DNA from: Rhodobacter sp.
GTDB lineage: Bacteria; Pseudomonadota; Alphaproteobacteria; Rhodobacterales; Rhodobacteraceae
Direction of reading: 5' to 3'
Assembly: GCA_030065095.1 (NCBI GenBank)
Contig: JASJDP010000038.1
Span: 1 to 36,662, forward strand
DNA length: 36,662 bases
Part shown: piece after piece, positions 1 through 9,060 of the stretch
How positions within the stretch are numbered: the first letter of the stretch is position 1
Layout: every line of letters starts with the position of its first letter
Notes under the pieces: model-generated
Told to the model about the DNA's origin: nothing
The model's input: only the letters and a program-made list of their open reading frames with translations
The model's database searches: none
Translations under genes and position numbers: made by a program

Positions 1-187
1 TGCGAGAGCGCATGTCACCGCCCTGCGGCTTGGGCGCGAAGGAACCCGTGGTCCGTCGCCCGTTGTCCCAGCGGATCGCCGTGGACGGCGCGACACCGTA
101 TCTCTCAGCCGCAGCTCGCCGGCGCAGGCCTGCGCCAATCGCCGCGATTACCCGTTCCCGCAAGTCCATGGAAAGTGGTTTGCCCAT
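1..187 (-). CDS. IS630-family transposase, N-terminal part (runs off left edge)
   Basis: The reverse strand from 187 to the window edge is open and begins MGKPLSMDLRERV, followed by a helix-turn-helix (about residues 15-45, with RRRAAAERYGV and STAIRW) and the linker TGSFAPKPQGGD. This is the characteristic N-terminal DNA-binding region of IS630-type (Tc1/mariner-like) transposases. Only about 62 residues are visible; the DDE catalytic domain would lie to the left. The element's right end should lie in the roughly 180 bases after the start codon, but with a single end I cannot define the terminal inverted repeat or the TA target duplication. Family call is from recognised motifs; whether the copy is intact cannot be judged. 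Confidence 0.8.
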   Translation of the reverse strand, partial: MGKPLSMDLRERVIAAIGAGLRRRAAAERYGVAPSTAIRWDNGRRTTGSFAPKPQGGDMRSR

Positions 188-373
188 CGCTGCCCCCAAA
201 TCAGCATTGGCGTCAGTGATTCAGCCCTTCGCCCGGATGGGAATCCCCAATCGATTCATGTCGATGGGAAAACGCTCTAGCACTGGATGCCGCACGCTCT
301 ACAAACGGCAGCTTTCCGAGAAGGCAATAAAGATCGGGTGCCTCCAATCGTCGTTCGGAGGCACCCCTTTCCG

Positions 374-640
374 TTATTCGACGCGGGTCACTTGGGATGC
401 CACGATCTCTGCGGCGCCGAAGAACTCCTGCATCTCCGGACCCTGAGACACCACGCCGCGCGAGATTTGAAAGTCCTCCACGCTGTTCCAGCCAATCAGG
501 ACGGCTTACCATCCGTCAGTGGTGATGAACTCGCGGTCGAAAATGTAGCCGGGCTGCTCCGCGACACGCCCGAAGAATGCATCGCGGCCAGCGTCAAATT
601 CTTCGCGCTTGCCTTCGAGTGGACGATGCGTTGCATCAAG
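374..640 (-). pseudogene. ABM-like (dimeric alpha-beta barrel) protein remnant with internal stop
   Basis: Read leftward, this frame gives LDATHRPLEGKREEF..., then FFGRVAEQPGYIFDREF, a TAA stop directly after DGW (near 507), then AVLIGWNSVEDF and EFFGAAEIVASQVTRVE to a natural stop at 374-376. Both sides of the stop continue the same kind of domain: the phrases VLIGWNSVEDF and the preceding GY.FDREF are typical of antibiotic-biosynthesis-monooxygenase-like small proteins. No start codon precedes the remnant; a TGA closes the frame at about 644. I therefore read it as a 5'-truncated gene with one nonsense mutation, next to an insertion sequence that may have caused the truncation. The family assignment is by resemblance and is moderate. 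Confidence 0.5.
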
Positions 641-815
641 AATTCAATAGTTGACGGCTCAAACCGCCATTACTTCGCAACTTTTTTCGGTTTGTCTCGC
701 TTCGGCAATAATTCGCCATGGCTTTGCTGTGCCATTGCCACAGTCCGAGCTCAGAAACTATGGATGCCCAAAAATTGCGCTGCCGAGAACGTAGCGTGCT
801 GAAGGCGGGACAGAC

Positions 816-1487
816 ATGGAAAGCACCCAGCGCAAGCTCTCAATAGCCATCGTATCTTGGTTTTTGGCACTCTACCCGGCATTCGCTCAGGGTCAGGACC
901 GGGGGAATGTCGCCGCACCGGCCCCGCAACCCCTTCTGATCGCATCGACTGGCGGTCCCGGTAAGTCATTCGAGGCGTTCTTCGCTGCGCTCCGACACAT
1001 GGAGTCGCGAGGAGACTACAAGGCGGTCAACACACTCAACTTCATCGGTGCCTACCAGTTCGGTGAAGCAGCGCTGGTGGATCTCGGTTATGTGCGGCGT
1101 GACGGGGACCTGTACGACAACAACTATGGCGGCGGCTTCACCGGCAAAAACGGGATAAGGTCAGTCCAGGATTTCCTGAACAACCCGCGGGTCCAGGACA
1201 AGGCAGCGAGGGCGTGGATGAAAATCATGTGGCGCTACATCGAGGCCGAGAAACTGTCGCGCTACGCCTGGACACGGGTCGGCCGCGTAACCCTCTCGCC
1301 CAGCGGAATGCTTGCGGCAACGCATCTTTTGGGCACCGGCGGCTTGCGGCAGTTCATCCGCTCCGGCGGCAGCAACAATATCCGCGACCCTTACGGCATG
1401 CCGATCTTGCACTATGTCGAGCAGCTCGCCGGCTACGAAATTCCTTTTGCCCCGGAAAAGCCCGATGTGATTGCCGCTTTACACTAG
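816..1487 (+). CDS. exported lysozyme-like/hypothetical protein
   Basis: A 223-residue protein with an N-terminal signal peptide (KLSIAIVSWFLALYPAFAQG, cleavage near residue 25). The mature part carries HMESRGDY at about residues 61-68, then LNFIGAYQFGEAALVDLGY and NNYGGGFTGKNGI. This arrangement, a Glu followed by a Gly-Ala-Tyr-Gln-Phe segment, resembles lysozyme-like and transglycosylase-like folds, in which the early Glu is the acid catalyst. That is fold resemblance only; no activity is proven. It ends 22 bp from the convergent 3' end of the large glycosyltransferase gene, so it may belong to the polysaccharide locus (for example opening peptidoglycan for an export apparatus) or be an unrelated neighbour. 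A GGCGGGA stretch precedes the ATG. Confidence 0.7.
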   Translation: MESTQRKLSIAIVSWFLALYPAFAQGQDRGNVAAPAPQPLLIASTGGPGKSFEAFFAALRHMESRGDYKAVNTLNFIGAYQFGEAALVDLGYVRRDGDLYDNNYGGGFTGKNGIRSVQDFLNNPRVQDKAARAWMKIMWRYIEAEKLSRYAWTRVGRVTLSPSGMLAATHLLGTGGLRQFIRSGGSNNIRDPYGMPILHYVEQLAGYEIPFAPEKPDVIAALH

Positions 1488-1509
1488 GCGGGCGCAATCG
1501 CAACGGCGC

Positions 1510-4500
1510 TCAGTTTCGCATGGCTGCGGTTCCGCTACGCTTGAGTTTCTGCCAGCTGCTCAATCGCCCGACCATCGCGCGCAGGATCGACCGGATCGAG
1601 GAGATATAGAGCAACTGCCGATACCCGAACCGCAACAGCGGCACGACCGGAAGCAGCTTCCATTCGAACCGACGGGAAAAGGCGAAGGCGGCCAGAACGT
1701 TCACGAAGTCCACCGCCGCCAGCAGCAGAAAGCCAAGCGACGCCGTGACCGGGAAATCCGTGAGACCGGCCGTCCCTTCTGTCGCGAAAGAAAAAACCCA
1801 ATAGACGGCACTGGCAAAAAACACGAGGTCGACAAACGGGTAGATCAGGCTTGTCACAAGCCCGTACCAGACTGCGTCCACGAGCGAGATATAGCCGACG
1901 GGCAATCCCTCCAGGATCGAACCTTTGTGTTTCCATGAGACCTGGAACATCCCGAACGTCCAGCGCAATCGCTGTCTCAGAAAAGCGCGAACCGTGTTTG
2001 GCGCTTCCGTGAAAGAACGCGCCATGGGTTGATAAGCCACACGGTACCCCGCGCGATGGACGGCAACGGTCAGGTCTGCGTCTTCTGTGATTGTGTTGCC
2101 GGAAACGCCCCCGGCTTTCCGAACCGCTTCGGCGCGCCAGGCGCCGATCGCACCGGGCACAACGATGATGCCGTCAAACGCTTCATAGGCGCGCCGCATC
2201 ACGGCCTGGGTCACCAAGTACTCGATGGTCTGGCAGGCGGTCAGAAAATTCTCGCGGTTGCCGATTTCGACCGTGCCTGCTACCGCGCCGACACGTTCAT
2301 CCTTGAACGGCTGCACCAGATGGCTGATCGCGCCCGGGTCAATCAGGGTATCGGCGTCCACGATGACGAAAATGGGCGATTTCGAAACACCCATACCGAG
2401 GTTTTCGGCGAACCATTTGCCATGGTTTTCCTCGCTCCAGAGCGACACGCGCCTTTCCGCCCGAAAGCGGTCGACCACGACAGCAGCGGTCTCGTCGATG
2501 GATCCATCGTCTATCACGACGACCTCTAGCCTGGGATAATCCGACGCGAGCACGCTGCGCACCGAACTCTCGATCACCTTGGCTTCGTTGTAGGCCGGAA
2601 TGATCACAGAGACGGGCGGCGTATAAGCTTCGTCAAACGGATATTTCTCGCGCCGAAGGAACGCGAGCGAGAGGTAGATCGGCGAGCGCAGCGCAACCAC
2701 CAGTGCAAGCAGCAGAATCGTGTTTTGTATGCCGATCCAGCCGAACCGTATTGCGCTGTAGGTAACCTCGTCGCGCCGCAGCCGGTCGGGCGCCGCCACG
2801 TGCAGCGCGTCGTTCGGCTCCAAACCAGCCATGTGTTCAAGCGGTTCGATCCGGAACCCCGCACGTGTCATACTGTCAAGAATCGTCGGCAGAAGGCTGA
2901 TCGTTTCCTGATCGTTTTGCCGGCTGAAGTCGAAACGCATCACGTTGGCGGGCTGGACGACTGCGGTTTCATTCACCCTGGCCAGGAAGGCTTCAGGATC
3001 GAATCGGCCAAATGGGGCGGCAAGGCTTGAGTTGACCGGCAGATAGCCTTCTGCCTGAAGCCCCTGTAGCTGGTCGAGGACCGTCTTATCACCCGGCAAC
3101 TGCCCGTGGCGCGCAGGGTTCTGAACAAAGACCGTCCGATACCCGTATTCATGCGCAAGATAGTGCTGCGCCATGTTGTTGCGGATGCTGGTCCAGACCC
3201 GTGACAGCATGAAAGACGAGGGGCGTGGTTCGGTCTGTGTCCCGATCATATGGCCGGCGGCAATCAAAAGCGGGATCGTCTCGCGATGATCCAGCAAGTC
3301 GCGGGTCGAGACGAAAAAGGTTGCCTTCAGCTCGCGCCTCTCAAGGATGGTCAAGAGCTCCTTGATCGCCCAGGGCGCGCCGAGACCTTGAAAGGTCAGA
3401 GCCAGCCGCCCTGGACGGCCGTCATCTCCGAAATACTCGATCCGGTGCGGACTGGGAATGCTCTGGAAGGATTGCGACCTGATGCGACTGGCCGATAGTT
3501 CGATCCGGCGCTGCCCTGGCACGGCGGCCGTGATGATGCTCGAAAACGGGCCCGATCCTTCGACGACCGCATGATTGCCGAAGGAGATCGGGGCTTCGAT
3601 CGCCATGCGCACGCGGTCGGAATCGTCGAGCGGACCGAGCAAGGACCAAATGGCGGGATCCTCGTAGCCCAGGGGCCAGAGAACGACCGGCGCGCCTTGC
3701 ACGACTTGCCGTGCGTTGTAGAAAGACACAGAATCCGCCAGCCATATCTGATTTATCCGCCGCCTATCATCGAGATACCGGATGACCGTGTTGCCTGGAT
3801 CTGCACTGAATCCGGTCTCTCCTCCGTAGGCACGGGCGCGCAGCATTGCCTCAGCGAACGATACGCGTTCCGGAAGGCGTGCACCGCTGGTCCAGACCTC
3901 GCCAAAAGTGGCAAGGGCGAAGGAGGTGCGGTCCGGCGCGAGTTGCGTCCGAACCGGAGGAAGTTGGGACTCGAGCCATCCTTGTGGCGCAACCGGTTCC
4001 GACGGTGCAATCGGCGCGCGAAAGCCCAGGACCACGGCCCGATCTACAAGCTCACTTATGGCTTCCACTTCCCAAAACCCGGCTTCGGCCGGCCCGATCA
4101 GGCAGGTCTGCAGGCGGGCCGCTGCCAGCTTGGCGCGGATCGCCCGAACCACCGGCTCCAGAACCGCGGCGGAAAGGCCCGGATGCCCGCTGAGATTAAG
4201 GCACAGCCCGCCATCTACGTTTTCCAACGCAAGCGCCTCGAGATCGGCGAAAAACCTGCCGTTCGAGGTTCGCTCGTCGAGGACTCGAGCCAGTTCCGCC
4301 GTCGTCGCCTCTACGCTCGGCGTCAGAACCGGGAAGGCAGCCGGTCGATTGCGGCTCTTCCAGCCCGACACAAAGTCGGCAAGCGGAAAGTCGGCGGCGT
4401 GCTCCCCCAGTGGCCGGATGGCACCGCCGGGTAGGCCTATAGAAAAAGCCTCGTAAAAAACCGCATCTAGCCTGCTGCAATTCGCGCGCAGACCCGAGAG

Positions 4501-4839
4501 GGCTGTGGCATCTCCGTAAGGCACGAAGCCCGATACGACACGGGTCGCCTGGAACGTGCCGAATTCGCGTTGGCCGCAATCGGTCTGCACCCGCGCCTTC
4601 ATCACCACGTCGGTCACTTCGCGCCCGTCCAGCGAGGTCTGCCCCTCAAGTCCCTCAGCCACGGCGACGGGCTCGGAAGGCACGAGGTTGTGGACGCGGT
4701 AGGCATATTCACCAAACCACGTCAGGACGAAGGCCACGAACAGGAAGGCCGCCCTCGAAACGATCTTCACCCGACGGCCATGAGGATCAGCGAAGACCTG
4801 CCAGTTTTCGTCAGAGGAGGCCTTGTGGTCGTCAGGCAA
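1510..4839 (-). CDS. membrane polysaccharide synthase: GH18-like + NodB-like + processive GT2 fusion
   Basis: A 1109-residue protein. Order: cytoplasmic N-terminus, TM at about 29-47, GH18-like barrel (about 95-400), NodB-like deacetylase domain (about 475-680), TM about 701-720, GT2 domain (about 742-965), then several C-terminal TMs (about 975-1055). The GT2 domain has every processive-synthase residue: VIDDGS near 775, DAD at 828-830, TED at 918-920 and QRLRW at 956-960, as in PgaC, NodC and chitin or cellulose synthases. In contrast the NodB motif 1 reads TFQGLG in place of TFDDG and motif 2 reads GTQTEPRPS in place of the HxxxH form, so metal and base residues are gone. The GH18 DxxDxDxE strand reads DGGLCLNLSG, without acids. 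I infer an inner-membrane synthase of a beta-linked exopolysaccharide whose periplasmic domains bind or guide the chain rather than cut it. Polymer unknown. It is divergent from the DUF3131 gene. Confidence 0.85.
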   Translation of the reverse strand: MPDDHKASSDENWQVFADPHGRRVKIVSRAAFLFVAFVLTWFGEYAYRVHNLVPSEPVAVAEGLEGQTSLDGREVTDVVMKARVQTDCGQREFGTFQATRVVSGFVPYGDATALSGLRANCSRLDAVFYEAFSIGLPGGAIRPLGEHAADFPLADFVSGWKSRNRPAAFPVLTPSVEATTAELARVLDERTSNGRFFADLEALALENVDGGLCLNLSGHPGLSAAVLEPVVRAIRAKLAAARLQTCLIGPAEAGFWEVEAISELVDRAVVLGFRAPIAPSEPVAPQGWLESQLPPVRTQLAPDRTSFALATFGEVWTSGARLPERVSFAEAMLRARAYGGETGFSADPGNTVIRYLDDRRRINQIWLADSVSFYNARQVVQGAPVVLWPLGYEDPAIWSLLGPLDDSDRVRMAIEAPISFGNHAVVEGSGPFSSIITAAVPGQRRIELSASRIRSQSFQSIPSPHRIEYFGDDGRPGRLALTFQGLGAPWAIKELLTILERRELKATFFVSTRDLLDHRETIPLLIAAGHMIGTQTEPRPSSFMLSRVWTSIRNNMAQHYLAHEYGYRTVFVQNPARHGQLPGDKTVLDQLQGLQAEGYLPVNSSLAAPFGRFDPEAFLARVNETAVVQPANVMRFDFSRQNDQETISLLPTILDSMTRAGFRIEPLEHMAGLEPNDALHVAAPDRLRRDEVTYSAIRFGWIGIQNTILLLALVVALRSPIYLSLAFLRREKYPFDEAYTPPVSVIIPAYNEAKVIESSVRSVLASDYPRLEVVVIDDGSIDETAAVVVDRFRAERRVSLWSEENHGKWFAENLGMGVSKSPIFVIVDADTLIDPGAISHLVQPFKDERVGAVAGTVEIGNRENFLTACQTIEYLVTQAVMRRAYEAFDGIIVVPGAIGAWRAEAVRKAGGVSGNTITEDADLTVAVHRAGYRVAYQPMARSFTEAPNTVRAFLRQRLRWTFGMFQVSWKHKGSILEGLPVGYISLVDAVWYGLVTSLIYPFVDLVFFASAVYWVFSFATEGTAGLTDFPVTASLGFLLLAAVDFVNVLAAFAFSRRFEWKLLPVVPLLRFGYRQLLYISSIRSILRAMVGRLSSWQKLKRSGTAAMRN

Positions 4840-4983
4840 GAGGTGCGCCCGGCTGACCGACCCAAAGGCGGACTTGGAGAAACTGTTCGAGCGCCATTGT
4901 CTTTCTTACCTGCGCGTCTTTCGGATATACGTAACACAACAAGACCTAAAAAAACTCAAGCTCTACAATTGGAAAGTAGCTAC
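4840..4983. promoter_or_regulatory. divergent promoter region of synthase and DUF3131 genes
   Basis: These 144 bases separate the divergent start codons of the polysaccharide synthase (4839, leftward) and the DUF3131 protein (4984, rightward). It is visibly more AT-rich than its flanks from about 4895 on. A possible rightward sigma-70-like pair is TTCTTA (about 4910) and TATACG (about 4933) with 17 bases between; this is weak. GGAAAG lies a few bases before the 4984 ATG and acts as a plausible ribosome site. The shared region implies co-regulation of the two genes. Confidence 0.4.
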
Positions 4984-7536
4984 ATGGGTCTCTCCCGGCG
5001 CACGGTTTTGAAGGGCGGGTCTGCGCTATCGATCTCGCTTCTGACAGCGGTGGATGGTAGTGCCGATGTCAAGACCGAAGTCAAAGTCAAAACGGTCTTC
5101 CTCCTTTTGGACGGTATCGGGCGAGGAACGCCGCCTGATCTTGTAGAACGCGTTCTGGATAGGTTTTTCAGGCGCAGAATCCCGGTCGGAATCGTTTTCG
5201 ATGGAGCCAACGTGACCGCGCCGGCGGCCGAAACCGTGAACGCAGCCTTGCTGCGATACCTAGGGCAGATCGCCGGGCGCGAGCCCGGGTTGCTGGAGCT
5301 GGTCCCGGCCTTCGCCGCGACCGATGACCCGCAACGGTATTTCCAACTGCGTCGGGCTTCGGAGCTGCGTCGTCGGCTAGCTGATTCGGCCCTTGGTGAA
5401 GTAATGGGCGAGCGCATCCAGACGATCGTGTCCGTCGTCGATCGCAGCCCCAAAAACACGACCGATCCTTACGCATTTCGGGCCGCAGGTTTCCGGATCC
5501 AGATACGAACGGGTGCCGGGATAGCCGATGGCGGTACCGCGCAGTCACGCGTCGCGCCGATGGATTGGGGCTTGTTGGGAATCGAAGGCGGGTACGAGGC
5601 AACGATTCTCGGCGCGCCGGATGAAGTACTAAGCGGGCTATTTTCTTCCGAGGGTGATCAGCTTTTGACGCTGTCTCTCGCTGGAGCCGAGACGGTTCCA
5701 CCCGAGATGGTACTCACGGCGTGCGACGCTTGGGCCGACGCACTTTTGGCTGCCTTATGGCAGGCCCGAATCTTCATCACACGGCCGTCGGATCACTTGT
5801 TGCAGGACAATCCCGGGGCTTCCAAGTACTTGGCCCTGCTGCTCGATTACCGCGGCGGGGCGGACATGGGGCTCTCGGCATTCGCCCGAGACCTGGACTC
5901 CGCCGGCTTTGCCTATTCCATCCTGTCCGCGTCAGGCGCCGAACCCGGTTCGCCCGATACCTGCTACGATCATCAGATCGGGTCGCAGATCGATCCCGCG
6001 GCCGGCCCGGACTGCATGTTCGGAGGGCTGGGCGGTACGCCGGCCGCGGCTGGCGCCGTGGAAATCCTGCTTCTGCCCTCGGATACGCCGCACGCCTGGA
6101 CGGGACTGCGGGAGGATTGCCGATTTCAGATCGCGCTGTCCGACCGGTCGGGCGGAACCTTTTCCCAGAGGCATGCCGATGATCCGCTGACGGACCAAGT
6201 CGAGCTGATCCCTCCCGGCGATGTAGCGACGGAAATCCAAAGACGAGCCCTCCTGCGCGCGCTCGAAGACACCCGCCGCGATGGCCGGGTCCATTTTTAC
6301 TCGGTCCGCGGATTCATGGAGGAAATCGTCGCACCGGAACCGGCGCTGCGCCGAATATGGTCACTGCGGCGGCGCAGGATCAGCGATCCCTTCCACGCCC
6401 GCACTCCGGACCGGGCCGAGGCCGAGCGGCTGGTTAGAGATGCTCGCCTCGCCTGGCGTTACATCGAGAAGCACAGCAACAAAAAAACCGGAATCTGCGC
6501 CGGGACCGCCTCGCTGTCGGCTTCAAACCGCTACATCACCCTTTGGGACATCGGAAGCCAGCTCTTCGGCATTGATGCCGCAAACCGCCTCGGCCTTATC
6601 GGGAACAGGGAGGCGAAGGATTGGATCGGCTTGATCCTTGACAACCTGCCGGTGCAGATGATCGGTGGCCTGCCGCTGCCGCCGGCGTTGTTTCAGTCGG
6701 ACACATTGCGCCCGGCGAGAACCGCTTACGACGCCTGCGACACCGGCCGGTTTCTGGTCGCGCTTGCCGCGCTGGCCGCCTCCGGCCTGATCGAACGGTC
6801 CGGGATCCGCGCCGTTCTAGAACGATGGGATCTTGCAGGCGCCATCAAGGCAGGGCGCGTGTTCAATTTCAGCAACGGCCGGTGGGTGGACGCTACAGTC
6901 AACCATTGCACGCCCTATACCAAGCGGGGGTTTGCTGCGTGGGGGATGAATATCGAAACCTCGCTGCCGGCGCTTGACGCTCGGAGTTCCGGCGACGACC
7001 TCATGAGGTTCCTGCACCAAGTGGCCGTCTTGGGCCACTACGGGGCGGAGCCTGCGCTCTTGGAAGCTGTCGAACAGGGGCAAGGCGCCGAGGCAAGGTT
7101 CCTGTCGGACGTGTTGTTTGACGCACAGCTCGAAGGGTTCGAGAACCGTGGAGAGCTGCGGGCCGTCTCTGAGGCGCCGCTGAATTTTGCCCCATGGTTC
7201 ATCTATCAGGGCCTGCGGGTGGATCGCTGGGGCGACGCGGCCTGGGTTATTAGCACCCGAAGCCGGCGCGCAAGCTACGATACGCCGGAGTTCCGCGACA
7301 AGGCTGCGCTGATCAGCTCCAAATCCGCGTTTCTTTGGGCCGCCGCTTATCCGCATCCCTATTCCGACAGGTTGCTGAGCTTGGTCCGGGAAAAGGCGCG
7401 CATCGAGGATCACGGATTCTCGGTGGGGATCTTTGCTCGTTCGCTCGAACCAATGAAGGGTTATAGCGACCTGAACACCAACGGTGTTATCTTGACGGCG
7501 ATCGCGCATATGCTTGCGCCGCGGGCACCCGATTAA
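4984..7536 (+). CDS. Tat-exported DUF3131-domain protein, polysaccharide-associated
   Basis: The start at 4984 gives 850 residues beginning MGLSRRTVLKGGSALSISLL, a twin-arginine signal (SRRTVLK), with GGAAAG upstream; the frame is open further upstream but that would overlap the divergent promoter. Residues about 480-845 match the DUF3131 pattern: AWRYIEKH near 490, TLWDIGSQLFGIDAA near 520, TAYDACDTGRFLVALAAL near 585, a KRGFAAWGMN segment near 645. This (alpha/alpha) toroid-type domain often accompanies polysaccharide deacetylases and glycosyltransferases. The first about 440 residues are not recognised with certainty; the opening strand KTVFLLLDGIGRG sits where a NodB fold would place its first strand, so it may be a degenerate deacetylase-like or YdjC-like barrel. 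Acts in the periplasm as a folded protein. Role inferred: modification or trimming of the polymer made by the divergent synthase. Confidence 0.75.
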   Translation: MGLSRRTVLKGGSALSISLLTAVDGSADVKTEVKVKTVFLLLDGIGRGTPPDLVERVLDRFFRRRIPVGIVFDGANVTAPAAETVNAALLRYLGQIAGREPGLLELVPAFAATDDPQRYFQLRRASELRRRLADSALGEVMGERIQTIVSVVDRSPKNTTDPYAFRAAGFRIQIRTGAGIADGGTAQSRVAPMDWGLLGIEGGYEATILGAPDEVLSGLFSSEGDQLLTLSLAGAETVPPEMVLTACDAWADALLAALWQARIFITRPSDHLLQDNPGASKYLALLLDYRGGADMGLSAFARDLDSAGFAYSILSASGAEPGSPDTCYDHQIGSQIDPAAGPDCMFGGLGGTPAAAGAVEILLLPSDTPHAWTGLREDCRFQIALSDRSGGTFSQRHADDPLTDQVELIPPGDVATEIQRRALLRALEDTRRDGRVHFYSVRGFMEEIVAPEPALRRIWSLRRRRISDPFHARTPDRAEAERLVRDARLAWRYIEKHSNKKTGICAGTASLSASNRYITLWDIGSQLFGIDAANRLGLIGNREAKDWIGLILDNLPVQMIGGLPLPPALFQSDTLRPARTAYDACDTGRFLVALAALAASGLIERSGIRAVLERWDLAGAIKAGRVFNFSNGRWVDATVNHCTPYTKRGFAAWGMNIETSLPALDARSSGDDLMRFLHQVAVLGHYGAEPALLEAVEQGQGAEARFLSDVLFDAQLEGFENRGELRAVSEAPLNFAPWFIYQGLRVDRWGDAAWVISTRSRRASYDTPEFRDKAALISSKSAFLWAAAYPHPYSDRLLSLVREKARIEDHGFSVGIFARSLEPMKGYSDLNTNGVILTAIAHMLAPRAPD

Positions 7537-7563
7537 GCGGTGCAGGTGCGACCGCCGCGACAA

Positions 7564-9060
7564 TCACTCCGCGGCGATTGTCGCCATCGCATCTTTCACC
7601 GTCACAACGTCGATAATCTCGGCGCGATCGAGACGCGCAGCGCAGCCCATGATCTCATCGTAGACCGATGCCTCGATCTCATATTCGCGTGGCGCCTCTT
7701 CGGTAATACCGTGGAACAAAAAGACCAGCCAGACGCCGTTTTGCGCGGCACGTAACATTTCGCCGCACACCGTCGCGGCTGTCATGTCATTGGTGACTTC
7801 GAGACGCCCGACATAGCGCGGATCAATATCGTTTATCGGATTCCGGCCAAGATTGCCCTTCCAAGACAGGTGATAATCGTAGCGTGTCATGATGGACGCT
7901 ATGATTTCTTCCGTGAAATCACCGAAGGGAGATGCAAAAGAGACCGGACGGGTTCCGACCTTGGCCTCAATTTCCTCTATCGGTGCATTCAATTCCGCCT
8001 CGAATTCCTCGGGAGGTAAACCGGGAAGTCGGATATGGGTATGTCCGTGCGCACCGATTTCCCACCCGGATTCGTAGAATTCGCGGACCTCCTCCCAGGT
8101 CAGGCGCCAATCCCCCTGCGGCGTGTCGATCCGGTCGCGAAGCAGTCCTGAGGGAATAAAGAGCGTCCCAGGTAGACCGTAGCCCTGTGCGATGCGAAGA
8201 CCGAAATCGTACTGCGGTCGGGTCGCGTCGTCAAAGGTGATCGAGACAAGGCCCTTCGACGATCCGTTCTTGGCTGTCACAGCTATCTGGTGATCGCCCT
8301 CCGGTACCGGCGCCGGCGTATGCGGCACCAGCCTCAGCGCATCGCGCACTGTCGTTAACCGCACGTTACCCCGATCGCGCAGATCGGCTGCGCATTTGAC
8401 GACGGCTTCGAACTGCTCGGTGGGGTTTTCGTAAGCGTCCGACGGATCTTCACCAATTCGGTGCAGCATCAGAACCAGCCAATATCCCTCCCGACCCGCC
8501 TTTTCGATATCGGCGCAAACCTCGTCCGCGGGCCTTCGGTTGTCGATCTGTTCGCGGTTGATCCGAAAATGGTCTGTGGACTCGAAATAATTGACCCCTT
8601 CATTGCCCCAACCGGTCAAATGGGCGTCGTAGTACACCTTTGCTCGCTCGATCACTCGTTCGTCGTAGGCTCCATGCGGAGTGGCGAAGGATGTAGGATA
8701 GACCGTCGTGCCGCGGAAGATTTGCGCCGCCGGTGCCCCGAGTTCGAGTTCGAGACGCGCATCGTCCATCTCCGTCATCTTGTCGTGAGAATGGCCATGA
8801 GCGCCGAATTCCCACCCGCGCTCGATTAGGTATCTGATTTCTGCCCAGCCGATTTCGCCGGGCAATCCGATCGGCTCCGTTTGGCCATACATCGAACCAG
8901 GAACACCGTGGTCAAAGAACACCGGCATGCTTTGTTTGAAGAATTCGGCGGTGATGTTGTCTACCGTGAACGTGACGATCCCCAACTGCTCCCGCGCTTG
9001 GCCGACACCCGGAAGCATCAGAAGTATCGCCAGGATCCACGCATATGGTTTTTTCAACAT
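7564..9060 (-). CDS. periplasmic protein with two tandem NodB polysaccharide deacetylase domains
   Basis: From the ATG at 9060 the protein has 498 residues with a signal peptide (KKPYAWILAILLMLPGVGQA). Two NodB domains follow. Domain 1 (about 25-235) reads VTFTVDN at motif 1, GAHGHSHDKM at motif 2 (His88, His92), FATPHGAY at motif 3 and VLMLH at motif 5: the His pair is kept but the Asp pair is altered. Domain 2 (about 265-495) reads ITFDDAT (about 274), GAHGHTHIRL (about 336), FASPFGDF and VFLFH, a complete active site. Known family chemistry is metal-dependent removal of N- or O-acetyl groups from polysaccharides. I infer that domain 2 is active and domain 1 binds substrate or is weakly active. 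A longer start at 9132 is possible but would put charged residues before the signal peptide. Confidence 0.82.
   Translation of the reverse strand: MLKKPYAWILAILLMLPGVGQAREQLGIVTFTVDNITAEFFKQSMPVFFDHGVPGSMYGQTEPIGLPGEIGWAEIRYLIERGWEFGAHGHSHDKMTEMDDARLELELGAPAAQIFRGTTVYPTSFATPHGAYDERVIERAKVYYDAHLTGWGNEGVNYFESTDHFRINREQIDNRRPADEVCADIEKAGREGYWLVLMLHRIGEDPSDAYENPTEQFEAVVKCAADLRDRGNVRLTTVRDALRLVPHTPAPVPEGDHQIAVTAKNGSSKGLVSITFDDATRPQYDFGLRIAQGYGLPGTLFIPSGLLRDRIDTPQGDWRLTWEEVREFYESGWEIGAHGHTHIRLPGLPPEEFEAELNAPIEEIEAKVGTRPVSFASPFGDFTEEIIASIMTRYDYHLSWKGNLGRNPINDIDPRYVGRLEVTNDMTAATVCGEMLRAAQNGVWLVFLFHGITEEAPREYEIEASVYDEIMGCAARLDRAEIIDVVTVKDAMATIAAE

Noticed and set aside
4570-4983. Upstream extension of the DUF3131 open frame
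   Set aside because: It is antisense to the synthase N-terminus and crosses the divergent promoter; the Tat signal and ribosome site fix the start at 4984.
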